From Alphaproteobacteria bacterium (lineage in GTDB: Bacteria; Pseudomonadota; Alphaproteobacteria; CAAGCB01; CAG-977), in contig CAAGCY010000005.1 of the NCBI GenBank assembly GCA_900768465.1, positions 1 through 9,220 on the forward strand: a stretch of DNA of 9,220 nucleotides, given 5' to 3'. Positions 1 through 5,965 of the stretch are shown piece by piece. The first letter of the stretch is position 1, and each line of letters starts with the position of its first letter. The position numbers and the translations under genes are program-made. The notes below the pieces were generated by a model. The model worked only from the letters and a program-made list of their open reading frames with translations. It was not told the DNA's origin and made no database searches.

Positions 1-14
1 CGACGAAGCAATCC
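1..14 (+). repeat. Truncated copy of the dispersed gaagcaatc repeat
   Basis: The window opens with CGACGAAGCAATCC, the 3' end of the repeat seen complete at 122-154. Twelve bases match that copy exactly. The rest of this copy lies outside the window. It lies on the plus strand, followed by a 'gactccg' segment that also follows the copy at 7735-7767. Confidence 0.55.
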
Positions 15-67
15 GCTTTGACTCCGCGCCTGTCCGTTGACTCCGAATCCGCCGTCCTGTTCCTGTA

Positions 68-105
68 GATTGCCGCGTCAGGCTATCGCCTTCCTCGCAA
101 TGACG
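68..105 (-). repeat. Dispersed repeat, inverted copy (left arm)
   Basis: Read on the minus strand this starts CGTCATTGCGAGGA and ends GGCAATC, matching the plus-strand copy at 122-154 at both ends with a divergent middle. The two copies face each other across about 16 bases, so a transcript could fold into a long imperfect hairpin. It lies downstream of the LRAT-like gene (stop at 177) and may serve as its transcript end. The family is a non-coding intergenic repeat; I see no transposase. Confidence 0.65.
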
Positions 106-121
106 AAAACGCCTCATCCTC

Positions 122-154
122 CGTCATTGTAAGGAGTGAAGCGACGAAGCAATC
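122..154 (+). repeat. Dispersed repeat, direct copy (right arm)
   Basis: Begins CGTCATTGTAAGGAG and ends GACGAAGCAATC. It pairs with the inverted copy at 68-105 and is related to the copies at 1-14, 7735-7767, 7803-7837 and 7868-7896. The short reading frames that cross it look like repeat-derived noise. I see no gene in 1-176. Confidence 0.65.
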
Positions 155-176
155 AATGCTACTGCGAATAAGGTTT

Positions 177-749
177 TTAGTCGAACTTGACGGGACGCCA
201 GTTGTAGCGGTCGGACAAGGGCTTTTCTTTTTTGCGCAAAACGAAGTTTTTAAACCTGTGCCACAGTGATTTTTTCGGGCGCAGCAGAGCAATATTGCGG
301 TGCAAAATTTCCTCCAGCATGGCGAACGACACGACGTCGTTTTCAAAGTTTCCCGTTACACAGCCGCAGGTGAAGCGGTGGCAATTGTTGAACAAAACGT
401 TGTACGGCGTTTTTTCGTTGATGTGCTTTTTCGCCCGCTTTGCGATTATCGGCGCGGCAAGCACGATGTCCGTTTTTTCAAAGCAAGCCGTGTAAATGCG
501 GTTGGAGTCGGGGTTCGTTCCGGGCGGAAAGAAAGTCTTGGGCGATTCGACGCGGATTTGACTGTGACGGTTCAAACTGACGATTTTTCCGTCGCCGATA
601 TACACGCCCGTGTGTTCCAGCAACAGCCCCAAATCGCACTTCATAATACAGCCGACGACGGGCTTGACATCGGGCGAACGCAGGGTTTTATAACGTTTTT
701 TGCGGAAGTTTTTCCGCAGCATGACCATAAATCGGCGGCTTTTGTTCAA
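177..749 (-). CDS. LRAT/NlpC-like (H-box) thiol enzyme domain protein
   Basis: A 190-residue protein from a TTG start at 749-747, chosen because AAGGAG (762-757) precedes it by 7 bases. In-frame ATGs at 773 and 728 are alternatives; neither has a comparable ribosome site. Residues 31-56 (VVGCIMKCDL then LLLEHTGVYIGDGKIVSL) give the catalytic-His strand of the LRAT fold, with His46. Residues 121-133 (NNCHRFTCGCVTG) match the family's NCEHF/V..CVxG block, with Cys123 as the expected nucleophile. A second His (62) lies near, but not exactly at, the usual second-His spacing. Known relatives are NlpC/P60-superfamily acyltransferases, phospholipases or peptidases. Substrate and exact reaction cannot be read here. 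Both ends are strongly basic (about 20 Lys/Arg in the first 30 and last 35 residues), which would suit binding acidic lipid or nucleic acid. No signal peptide or membrane segment is evident, so it is probably cytoplasmic or peripheral. It is a single gene, divergent from potA. Confidence 0.72.
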   Translation of the reverse strand: MNKSRRFMVMLRKNFRKKRYKTLRSPDVKPVVGCIMKCDLGLLLEHTGVYIGDGKIVSLNRHSQIRVESPKTFFPPGTNPDSNRIYTACFEKTDIVLAAPIIAKRAKKHINEKTPYNVLFNNCHRFTCGCVTGNFENDVVSFAMLEEILHRNIALLRPKKSLWHRFKNFVLRKKEKPLSDRYNWRPVKFD

Positions 750-812
750 CGGTTTTCTCCTTTTGAACAGCATTTTACGGCTTTTTGTGCTTTTTTGAAG
801 AAAAAAGATTTT

Positions 813-839
813 TTGAATTCGTAAATTATGTATTATAGC
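813..839 (+). promoter_or_regulatory. Weak candidate promoter for potABC
   Basis: TTGAAT (813-818) and TATAGC (834-839) are separated by 15 bases, which is short. The site overlaps the minus-strand -10, so the divergent promoters would compete for polymerase. No better match lies between the two genes. Confidence 0.25.
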
Positions 840-840
840 A
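832..840 (-). promoter_or_regulatory. Extended -10 promoter for the LRAT-like gene
   Basis: On the minus strand this reads TGCTATAAT, a perfect TATAAT with the TGn extension that can replace a -35 box. No good -35 is visible at 16-18 bases. Transcription would start near 825 and give a leader of about 75 bases before the TTG at 749. Confidence 0.55.
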
Positions 841-887
841 AAAACACACGCCCGAATCGGCGCGGCTTTTGAACAGAAGGATTTGAT

Positions 888-2000
888 ATGGAAACAACGC
901 CCCACCCCTTGCTGGAACTGAAAAGCGTTACCAAGTTTTTCGGGTCGAACAAAGTTTTGGACGATGTGGATTTAACCATTAACGACGGCGAGTTTTTGAC
1001 GCTTTTGGGACCGTCGGGCTGCGGCAAAACGACTCTGCTGCGCCTGATTGCGGGATTCGAGCGCCCGACATCGGGCAAAATCATTATGAACGGCAAGGAA
1101 ATATCCCACTTGCCGCCCAACCGCCGCTTTGTCAACACCGTGTTTCAGCAGTATGCTTTGTTCCCGCACATGACCGTGTTCGACAACGTCGCTTTCGGTT
1201 TGCAGATGAAGGGCTTGCCCGACGAAGAAATCGAAATCGAAGTCTTCAGCGCGCTGGAAAAAGTCAAAATGCACCAGTTCTATCTGCGCTATCCGTCCGA
1301 ACTGTCCAGCGGTCAGCAGCAAAGGGTCGCTATGGCGCGCGCGTTCATCAACAATCCGAAAGTCCTGCTGTTGGACGAACCGTTGTCCGCTTTGGATTAC
1401 AAACTGCGGCAGGAAATGCAGATTGAACTGAAAGAGCTTCAGCGCGATTTGGGCGTTACGTTCGTGTATGTAACGCATGACCAAGAGGAAGCGCTCTCCA
1501 TGTCCGACCGCGTCGCCGTTTTGAACGAAGGCATGATCGAGCAGGTCGGCACGCCGATTCAAATCTACGAAGAGCCGAAAAATATGTTCGTCGCCAAATT
1601 CGTCGGCGAAATCAACGTGTTCGACGGCATGATTATCAAAGTCGAAGCCGACACGTTTGACACGATTGTCGAAGGCATGTTCTACCGTTTGCGCAAACCG
1701 TCGACGTTCGACGTCAGCCGCGGCGGCAAAATCAAAGTCTTGCTGCGACCCGAGGATATGGTGGTCAGCAAAGTCAACGACCCCGAAGCCGAAGCCCCCG
1801 AAAACGCGTTGCGCGGGGTTATCAGCCACTTGGTTTACAAAGGGCGCACGATTGATTTGTGGATTCAGACGGCGGGCGGCAATATGGTGATGGCGACGCA
1901 ATTCTTTAACGAAGACGATCCCGAAATCATCTATCAAGCCGACGATGTCGTAAACGTCAGCTGGATTAAAGATTGGGAGGTCATTCTGCCCGATGCTTAA
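888..2000 (+). CDS. potA: Spermidine/putrescine ABC importer ATPase PotA
   Basis: A full-length 370-residue ATPase that powers polyamine uptake at the inner membrane. Motifs in order: Walker A GPSGCGKTT (41-49), Q-loop FQQ (86-88), signature LSSGQQQRV (139-147), Walker B VLLLDEP (159-165), D-loop SALD (167-170) and switch His197 in VTHDQEEA. The C-terminal third (about 240-370), including LLRPED at 285-290, is the TOBE-type regulatory domain typical of PotA/MalK-like ATPases. AAGGA (877-881) sits 6 bases before the ATG. The stop overlaps the start of potB by 8 bases, and the order A-B-C with two Pot-type permeases supports polyamine rather than sugar or sulfate transport. Family alternatives are PotG/YdcT-like ATPases of related polyamine systems, which the sequence alone does not fully exclude. 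Confidence 0.93.
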   Translation: METTPHPLLELKSVTKFFGSNKVLDDVDLTINDGEFLTLLGPSGCGKTTLLRLIAGFERPTSGKIIMNGKEISHLPPNRRFVNTVFQQYALFPHMTVFDNVAFGLQMKGLPDEEIEIEVFSALEKVKMHQFYLRYPSELSSGQQQRVAMARAFINNPKVLLLDEPLSALDYKLRQEMQIELKELQRDLGVTFVYVTHDQEEALSMSDRVAVLNEGMIEQVGTPIQIYEEPKNMFVAKFVGEINVFDGMIIKVEADTFDTIVEGMFYRLRKPSTFDVSRGGKIKVLLRPEDMVVSKVNDPEAEAPENALRGVISHLVYKGRTIDLWIQTAGGNMVMATQFFNEDDPEIIYQADDVVNVSWIKDWEVILPDA

Positions 2001-2856
2001 AACCGCGGACAATTTCTGCCGCACGGCGGTGCTGTACTTTATTTTCATCTGGTTCGGGGTGATGGTGTTCGCGCCGAACCTGCTGGTGCTGCTGGCAAGC
2101 TTTTTGACCAAAGAACCCGTTTGGTTCCTGCGTCTGCCGCTGAATTTGCAGGCGTACAGGGCTTTGGGCGACACGGCGTTGCTGACGGTGATTTTGAAAT
2201 CCGTCGGCTTGGCGTTCGTCACGACGCTGTTTTGTTTGCTGATCGGCTATCCGTTCACTTACTTCATCGCTCGGTTTTCCAAGGAAACGCGCGCGCTGTT
2301 TTTGATGCTGATTGTCGTGCCGTTCTGGACGAATTCCCTTATCCGCAACTATGCGCTGATTGCCGTTTTAAGCGAAGACGGCTTGATTAACGCGTTTTTG
2401 CTGCACTTCGGGCTGATTGCCGAACCGTTGAAGCTGTTGAACACGACGTTCGCCGTGTTCGTGGGCATGGTGTACACGCTGTTGCCGTTTATGATTCTGC
2501 CGATTTACGCCGTGCTGGAAAAAATCGACCGCAGTATCGTCGAAGCCGCGGCGGATTTGGGCGCGGGTCCTTTTGAAGTGTTTTACAAGATTGTGATTCC
2601 GCTGAGCTTTCCGGGAATTGTCGCGGGGTGCATTATGGTTTTCCTGCCCGCTTTGACGCTGTTCTATGTGTCCGACATTCTGGGCGGAGCGGATGTCAAC
2701 GTTTTGGGCAGCATTATCCGCAACAAATTCATGATTGACCATGATTGGCCGGTCGGGGCGGCGATCAGCGTCGCTTTAACGGCGTTTATGCTGGTTCTGC
2801 TTCATCTGTACTACAAAAGCGGCAACACCGTCGAACAGGAGCGTCAATTATGGTAA
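1993..2856 (+). CDS. potB: Polyamine ABC transporter permease PotB
   Basis: A 287-residue inner-membrane permease with about six hydrophobic segments (near residues 13-36, 64-90, 101-112, 151-175, 205-228 and 256-273). It closely follows E. coli PotB in VPFWTNSLIRNY (109-120), YTLLPFMILPIY (161-172) and FYVSDILGGA (224-233). The EAA loop that docks on PotA is EAAADLGAGPFEVFYKIVIP (184-203). The ATG lies inside the potA 3' end (8-base overlap), with GGGAGG at 1975-1980. The 12-base spacing is long, so coupling to potA translation probably matters. The N-terminus is about ten residues longer than E. coli PotB, which is normal variation. Confidence 0.92.
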   Translation: MLKTADNFCRTAVLYFIFIWFGVMVFAPNLLVLLASFLTKEPVWFLRLPLNLQAYRALGDTALLTVILKSVGLAFVTTLFCLLIGYPFTYFIARFSKETRALFLMLIVVPFWTNSLIRNYALIAVLSEDGLINAFLLHFGLIAEPLKLLNTTFAVFVGMVYTLLPFMILPIYAVLEKIDRSIVEAAADLGAGPFEVFYKIVIPLSFPGIVAGCIMVFLPALTLFYVSDILGGADVNVLGSIIRNKFMIDHDWPVGAAISVALTAFMLVLLHLYYKSGNTVEQERQLW

Positions 2857-3620
2857 GCAAACTGCTCAAATCGCTGTATATCGCCGTGGTGTATCTGTTT
2901 TTGTATATGCCGCTGGCGGTGGCGATTGTGTTTTCGTTCAACGACGCCAGCAACTCCAACGCGTGGAGCGGCTTTACGACCAAATGGTACGCCAGCCTGC
3001 TGCACGACCAAAGCTTGATTAAATCGGCGGTGAGGTCTTTGTTCTTGGCGGCTTCGTCGGCGACGGTGTCGACGGTGGTCGGGACGATTATGGCGATTGC
3101 TCTGCACCGCTACCGCTTCATCGGACAGAAAGTCGTGTTCGGATCGCTGTCCGTGATTATGATGTCGCCCGAAATCATCCAAGGCATTTCTTTGGCGATG
3201 ATTTTCATCGTGCTGGGGATTCCGCTGGGCTTTACGACGTTGCTTTTGGCGCACACGGTTTTCTGCTTTCCGTTTGTGACGATGACGGTTCTGGCGCGGC
3301 TGAAAGGCGTCAGCCGCACGTTGGCGGAAGCGGCGGCGGATTTGGGCGCGAACGATGTCAGCATTGTGCGCCGCATTTTGATTCCGCTGATTGTCCCCGC
3401 CGTGTTCGCGGGCTGGCTGATGAGCTTTACACTGTCCATCGACGACGTGATTATCAGCTTTTTCGTCAGCGGAAAGTCGTATGAAATCCTGCCGCTGAAG
3501 ATTTATTCCATGGTCAGAACGGGAATTCAGCCCGATGTCAACGCGTTGTGCGCGGCGCTGTTCTTTGTAACATTTGCCGTCGTGATGATTTCGTACCGTT
3601 TGGTGCGCGACAGAAAATAA
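2850..3620 (+). CDS. potC: Polyamine ABC transporter permease PotC
   Basis: A 256-residue second permease of the importer. The start at 2850 is preferred over an in-frame ATG at 2745 because AGGAG (2837-2841) sits 8 bases upstream and translation then begins MVSKLLKSLYIAVVYLFLYM, a PotC-like first membrane segment. Matching blocks include GFTTKWY (41-47), ALHRYRF (84-90), VIMMSPEI (102-109), SFTLSIDDVIISFFVSG (192-208) and YEILPLKIYSMV (211-222). The EAA loop is EAAADLGANDVSIVRRILIP (160-179). It overlaps potB by 7 bases. No potD (periplasmic binding protein) follows; the operon ends at the terminator at 3696-3729. Confidence 0.93.
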   Translation: MVSKLLKSLYIAVVYLFLYMPLAVAIVFSFNDASNSNAWSGFTTKWYASLLHDQSLIKSAVRSLFLAASSATVSTVVGTIMAIALHRYRFIGQKVVFGSLSVIMMSPEIIQGISLAMIFIVLGIPLGFTTLLLAHTVFCFPFVTMTVLARLKGVSRTLAEAAADLGANDVSIVRRILIPLIVPAVFAGWLMSFTLSIDDVIISFFVSGKSYEILPLKIYSMVRTGIQPDVNALCAALFFVTFAVVMISYRLVRDRK

Positions 3621-3657
3621 GCTTGCATTTCGGCGGAATATGTGAGAGGATGATTTT

Positions 3658-3685
3658 ATTGGAGAGGTTGAATCTTATATCACCT
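3658..3685 (+). repeat. Imperfect direct repeat, copy 1
   Basis: ATTGGAGA, then TTGAATCTT, then TCACCT recurs at 3805-3830 with 23 of 28 aligned columns identical. The two copies bracket the pot terminator. This copy lies between potC and the hairpin. Its meaning is unknown. Confidence 0.5.
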
Positions 3686-3695
3686 TAAAAAGTTT

Positions 3696-3729
3696 GCCCC
3701 CGATGTAGCAGCATCGGGGGCTTTTCCTT
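3696..3729 (+). terminator. Strong intrinsic terminator of potABC
   Basis: GCCCCCGATG (3696-3705) pairs perfectly with CATCGGGGGC (3712-3721) around a 6-base loop, followed by TTTTCCTTT. It lies about 75 bases after the potC stop. With no gene on the plus strand before it, it marks the end of the pot transcript. Confidence 0.92.
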
Positions 3730-3804
3730 TTACCAAGCGTTATGAATACAGCTCAGTAAAAGAAGGACAGCCGTCAAAAGGATTTTAATCAGCTTCCCAC
3801 TGTG

Positions 3805-3830
3805 ATTGGAGATTTGAATCTTGTTCACCT
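3805..3830 (+). repeat. Imperfect direct repeat, copy 2, ending in a CACCTCC stretch
   Basis: Second copy of the motif at 3658-3685. It runs into TTCACCTCCC (3824-3833), which resembles the anti-Shine-Dalgarno end of 16S rRNA, just before two GC hairpins. In 3730-3912 I see no supportable protein gene. The minus-strand frame crossing here carries the phrase GGEQDSNLQ, which I recall as a common artefact of translating non-coding RNA-like DNA. Confidence 0.45.
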
Positions 3831-3837
3831 CCCTTCC

Positions 3838-3883
3838 GCTCGGAAGACCGAGCCGCGCCTGAATCGGGCGCGGTTATCGTTTT
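3838..3883 (+). terminator. Two adjacent GC hairpins with T-rich tail
   Basis: GCTCGG/CCGAGC (3838-3853, 4-base loop) is followed directly by CCGCGCC/GGCGCGG (3853-3873, 7-base loop) and then TTATCGTTTT. The tail fits termination of plus-strand RNA. On the minus strand the hairpins lie about 40 bases past the NERD gene stop but lack a U-run, so they could at most stabilise that 3' end. Confidence 0.45.
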
Positions 3884-3912
3884 AAGGGATAAATATTTCT
3901 GTTTTGTAAATA

Positions 3913-4653
3913 TTACAAGAATGTATCGATTTTTTGTGTAAAACGGCATTTGGGATAGTTGCTGCATCCCATAAACTGTCCGTAACGTCCGTTTCTGACA
4001 ACAAGCTTAGCCCCGCAGCGCGGGCAAATACCGCATTCAATCCGATGAGTGCGATATTCTCTGTTCTGTTCAATTTCTTGAATATGCTGTGTTTGATTTT
4101 CCGAAGAAGACAGATTGTTTTCCGAAATCTGTTCGATAACACAAAGCACATCGGCATTTGTCAGAATTTTATCCGTATAACTTTTTATAAATCCGTTTAC
4201 TTCAGATATATACATAACATTTTCGCCGAAATATCCTTTGAGAGTGGCTTTTGATGAAAAGGCGATGACGGATATGAAAAAATCGGCGGGAAGATTCAAC
4301 AATTTTTTTAAGGCAAAGATATGTCCTTGATTTTGAAGCACGGGGTTGTAAAAAGAATGTTTTTCTCCATAAATATTCTGCGTCCATTGTCTTGATGTAT
4401 CGGAACCAAAAATCCACCCTTTGTAATTTTTGGTTTCAATCACAAATATACCATAAGCGGATACTACGATATGGTCGATTTGCGAACTTTTTCCGTCTAT
4501 GTATAATAAGACGTTATTGAACACAGTGTATTCTTTTGGGAGAAACGAAAGTAATGCTGAAACTTTTGCTTCGCCGATTTTCCCTAAGAAAAAACTGGAC
4601 TTAAAAAGAATTCCGACAATAAAGACGAATAAAACAAGGATGGTTTGTATCAT
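3913..4653 (-). CDS. Membrane-anchored NERD nuclease-like protein with zinc ribbon
   Basis: 246 residues in three parts. Residues 3-18 are one hydrophobic segment, a likely N-terminal membrane anchor. Residues about 25-135 are a NERD (nuclease-related) domain: GKIGEAKV (24-31), SQIDHIVVSAYGIFVIETKN (57-76), then W90 and FYNPVLQNQGHI (101-112). Asp60, Glu73 and Lys75 fall where PD-(D/E)xK-type residues are expected. Residues 207-238 are a topoisomerase-type C4 zinc ribbon (CPRCG at 210-214, GRYGQFMGC at 222-230, NYPKC at 232-236). NERD plus zinc ribbon is a recurring bacterial architecture, thought to act on nucleic acid; no specific role is established that I can name. Its ATG overlaps the stop of the upstream gene as ATGA (4650-4653), so the two are probably co-translated. 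The gene is much richer in A+T than its flanks. Confidence 0.85.
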   Translation of the reverse strand: MIQTILVLFVFIVGILFKSSFFLGKIGEAKVSALLSFLPKEYTVFNNVLLYIDGKSSQIDHIVVSAYGIFVIETKNYKGWIFGSDTSRQWTQNIYGEKHSFYNPVLQNQGHIFALKKLLNLPADFFISVIAFSSKATLKGYFGENVMYISEVNGFIKSYTDKILTNADVLCVIEQISENNLSSSENQTQHIQEIEQNREYRTHRIECGICPRCGAKLVVRNGRYGQFMGCSNYPKCRFTQKIDTFL

Positions 4654-5069
4654 TGTTTGTATTTGTTGATTATTTTTAAAACGGGGACTGTTTTCATTCT
4701 TTTAAATTCCCCACGTCCTGCTTCATATTGATATGTTTCTTCAAAAGATATGCATTGTTTTTTCGAAGGTTTAATAATTTGATCGTCGTAATATATTTTT
4801 CCTTCTTTTTTAGGGACATACACGGTTAAGCCAAAGCAGGTTAAATCTTTGATGTACTCGTTTGTTTCGCAGGCATTAGCGAGCGCGAATTTATCCAATA
4901 CCTGAAAAATTTTAACGGCAGGGATGTCTTCACACTTCTCATTCAATACAAGTTCTTTTTTTACTTTTTTTGCTGGCGGAGTGTAAACGGTTGCGGCATC
5001 AAATTCGTTTCCATTTATGATGCTGCACGAACAAGTTGCCAAAACCGAAAGGATAAGAAATTTTTTCAT
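4650..5069 (-). CDS. Small exported Cys-containing protein of unknown function
   Basis: 139 residues from the ATG at 5069, chosen over an upstream in-frame ATG at 5129 because CGAGG (5080-5076) precedes it by 6 bases and it starts a clear signal peptide, MKKFLILSVLATCSCS. The LATC (10-13) resembles a lipobox but Thr at -1 is unusual, so lipidation is uncertain; Cys15 is also close. The mature part has Cys46, 67, 78 and 106, which could form two disulfides. It also has a short Lys-rich stretch (34-39) and a Tyr/Lys-rich C-terminus. I do not recognise a family. It is co-transcribed with the NERD gene, so the two may act together at the envelope; this is inference from the 4-base overlap only. 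Confidence 0.72.
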   Translation of the reverse strand: MKKFLILSVLATCSCSIINGNEFDAATVYTPPAKKVKKELVLNEKCEDIPAVKIFQVLDKFALANACETNEYIKDLTCFGLTVYVPKKEGKIYYDDQIIKPSKKQCISFEETYQYEAGRGEFKRMKTVPVLKIINKYKQ

Positions 5070-5097
5070 TGCAAACCTCGCTCTAAATGCTGCTAAA

Positions 5098-5125
5098 AGG
5101 ATAGCATAGTTTTCAAAGCTGTAAA
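5098..5125 (-). promoter_or_regulatory. Candidate promoter of the exported protein-NERD operon
   Basis: On the minus strand, TTTACA (5125-5120) and TATCCT (5103-5098) are 16 bases apart. Transcription would start near 5091 and give a leader of roughly 20 bases. Confidence 0.45.
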
Positions 5126-5195
5126 ACACCCTTTGTTGAAAAATGGAGACGGGCGGCGGAAAAGCGTTTTTCCCTTAAAAAACGGATTTGAATCC

Positions 5196-5224
5196 TTTAC
5201 AAACTTTTTACCTGTTTGTAAGAT
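5196..5224 (+). promoter_or_regulatory. Promoter of the DUF47-pit operon with overlapping operator-like palindrome
   Basis: TTTACA (5196-5201), a 17-base spacer and TAAGAT (5219-5224) form a good sigma70-type promoter. A perfect inverted repeat, TTACAAAC (5197-5204) and GTTTGTAA (5214-5221) with a 9-base spacer, covers both promoter elements. A bound dimer would block polymerase, so repression is the likely mode. It does not resemble the direct-repeat Pho box (CTGTCAT). Confidence 0.6.
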
Positions 5225-5288
5225 GATAAATTAAATGAAAGTATACGCCCTTGTCGGGCGGCGTTCTTGTGTGAAAGAGGATTTTGAT

Positions 5289-5951
5289 ATGAATTTATCC
5301 AAAGGTTTTTCAATGTTTTACGGCAGCCGCGCGCTGGAAAACAAAATCGACGAATTCTTGGACCGCATTTCCGAAGCGGGCTTGATTTACAAAAAAGCGA
5401 TTCATGTCTTCCTTGAACACGGCGTGACCGAGGACTTTGTAACCCACGCGGAACAAATCGGCCATATCGAAAGCCGCGCTGACGAACTGCGCCGCGAAGT
5501 CGAAGCGGGACTGTACGAACAGAACCTGATTCCCGATTTGCGCGCCGACGTGCTGAGTCTGGTCGAAGATTTGGACGCCATTTTGAACGCGTACGACGCC
5601 AGCGGATACCGTTTCACGATTGAACAGCCCGTTTTCCCCGCGACGCTTCATCCCGACATTTTGGCGATTGTCGATTCCGTAACAAACTCGGTCGAACAGA
5701 TTACAATCGCATCCAGAACGTTTTTCCGCGACTTCAATTCCTGCCGCGACTATATCCACAAAGTCCGTTTCTATGAAAGCGAAGCCGACAGAATCAGCAC
5801 CAAAATCAAACGCGCGATTTATTCGTCCGATTTGCCTTTGGCGAACAAAATGCACTTGTGCAGCTTTGTCGAAATGATTGACAATCTGGCGGATATGGCG
5901 GAAGACATCACCGACAAACTGGCGATTTACGTTATCAAGCGCGATAACTGA
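5289..5951 (+). CDS. DUF47/PhoU-like accessory protein of a Pit phosphate transporter
   Basis: 220 residues, mostly predicted helix, with no membrane segment; cytoplasmic. The start at 5289 is preferred over an in-frame ATG at 5235 because AGAGGA (5276-5281) lies 7 bases upstream. Motifs of the PhoU-like three-helix repeats are visible: HIESRADELRREV (59-71), EDLDAILNAYD (93-103), FYESEADRISTKIK (161-174) and EMIDNLADMAEDITDK (195-210). Acidic E/D pairs of this type bind metal in PhoU-family proteins. It lies 14 bases before the Pit permease gene in the same operon, the standard arrangement for DUF47 proteins thought to modulate Pit activity. The role in phosphate control is inferred from family and context. 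Confidence 0.85.
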   Translation: MNLSKGFSMFYGSRALENKIDEFLDRISEAGLIYKKAIHVFLEHGVTEDFVTHAEQIGHIESRADELRREVEAGLYEQNLIPDLRADVLSLVEDLDAILNAYDASGYRFTIEQPVFPATLHPDILAIVDSVTNSVEQITIASRTFFRDFNSCRDYIHKVRFYESEADRISTKIKRAIYSSDLPLANKMHLCSFVEMIDNLADMAEDITDKLAIYVIKRDN

Positions 5952-5965
5952 CAAAGGCGGGCGTT

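Noticed and set aside
972..2222. A 416-residue minus-strand frame antisense to potA/potB
   Set aside because: Long antisense frames are expected opposite GC-rich codon usage. potA and potB carry the family motifs and ribosome sites.
3650..3688. A 12-codon leader-like frame (MILLERLNLISP) before the pot terminator
   Set aside because: The purine-rich stretch abuts the ATG with no spacing, and there is no downstream plus-strand gene for an attenuator to control.
3740..3832. A degenerate tRNA on the plus strand (AGCTCAGT, TTTTAATC and TTTGAATC occur in D-loop, anticodon-loop and T-loop order)
   Set aside because: From A14 of the D-loop to the T-loop is 58 bases instead of about 40. The anticodon and T stems do not pair, and no matching acceptor 5' strand is present.
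3785..3967. A 60-residue minus-strand frame ending near GGEQDSNLQSQWEAD
   Set aside because: It has no ribosome site and overlaps hairpins, a repeat and the NERD gene end. That phrase is typical of spurious translations of non-coding DNA.
5196..5224. A Pho box controlling the pit operon
   Set aside because: The element is an inverted repeat of TTACAAAC, not direct CTGTCAT-type repeats.
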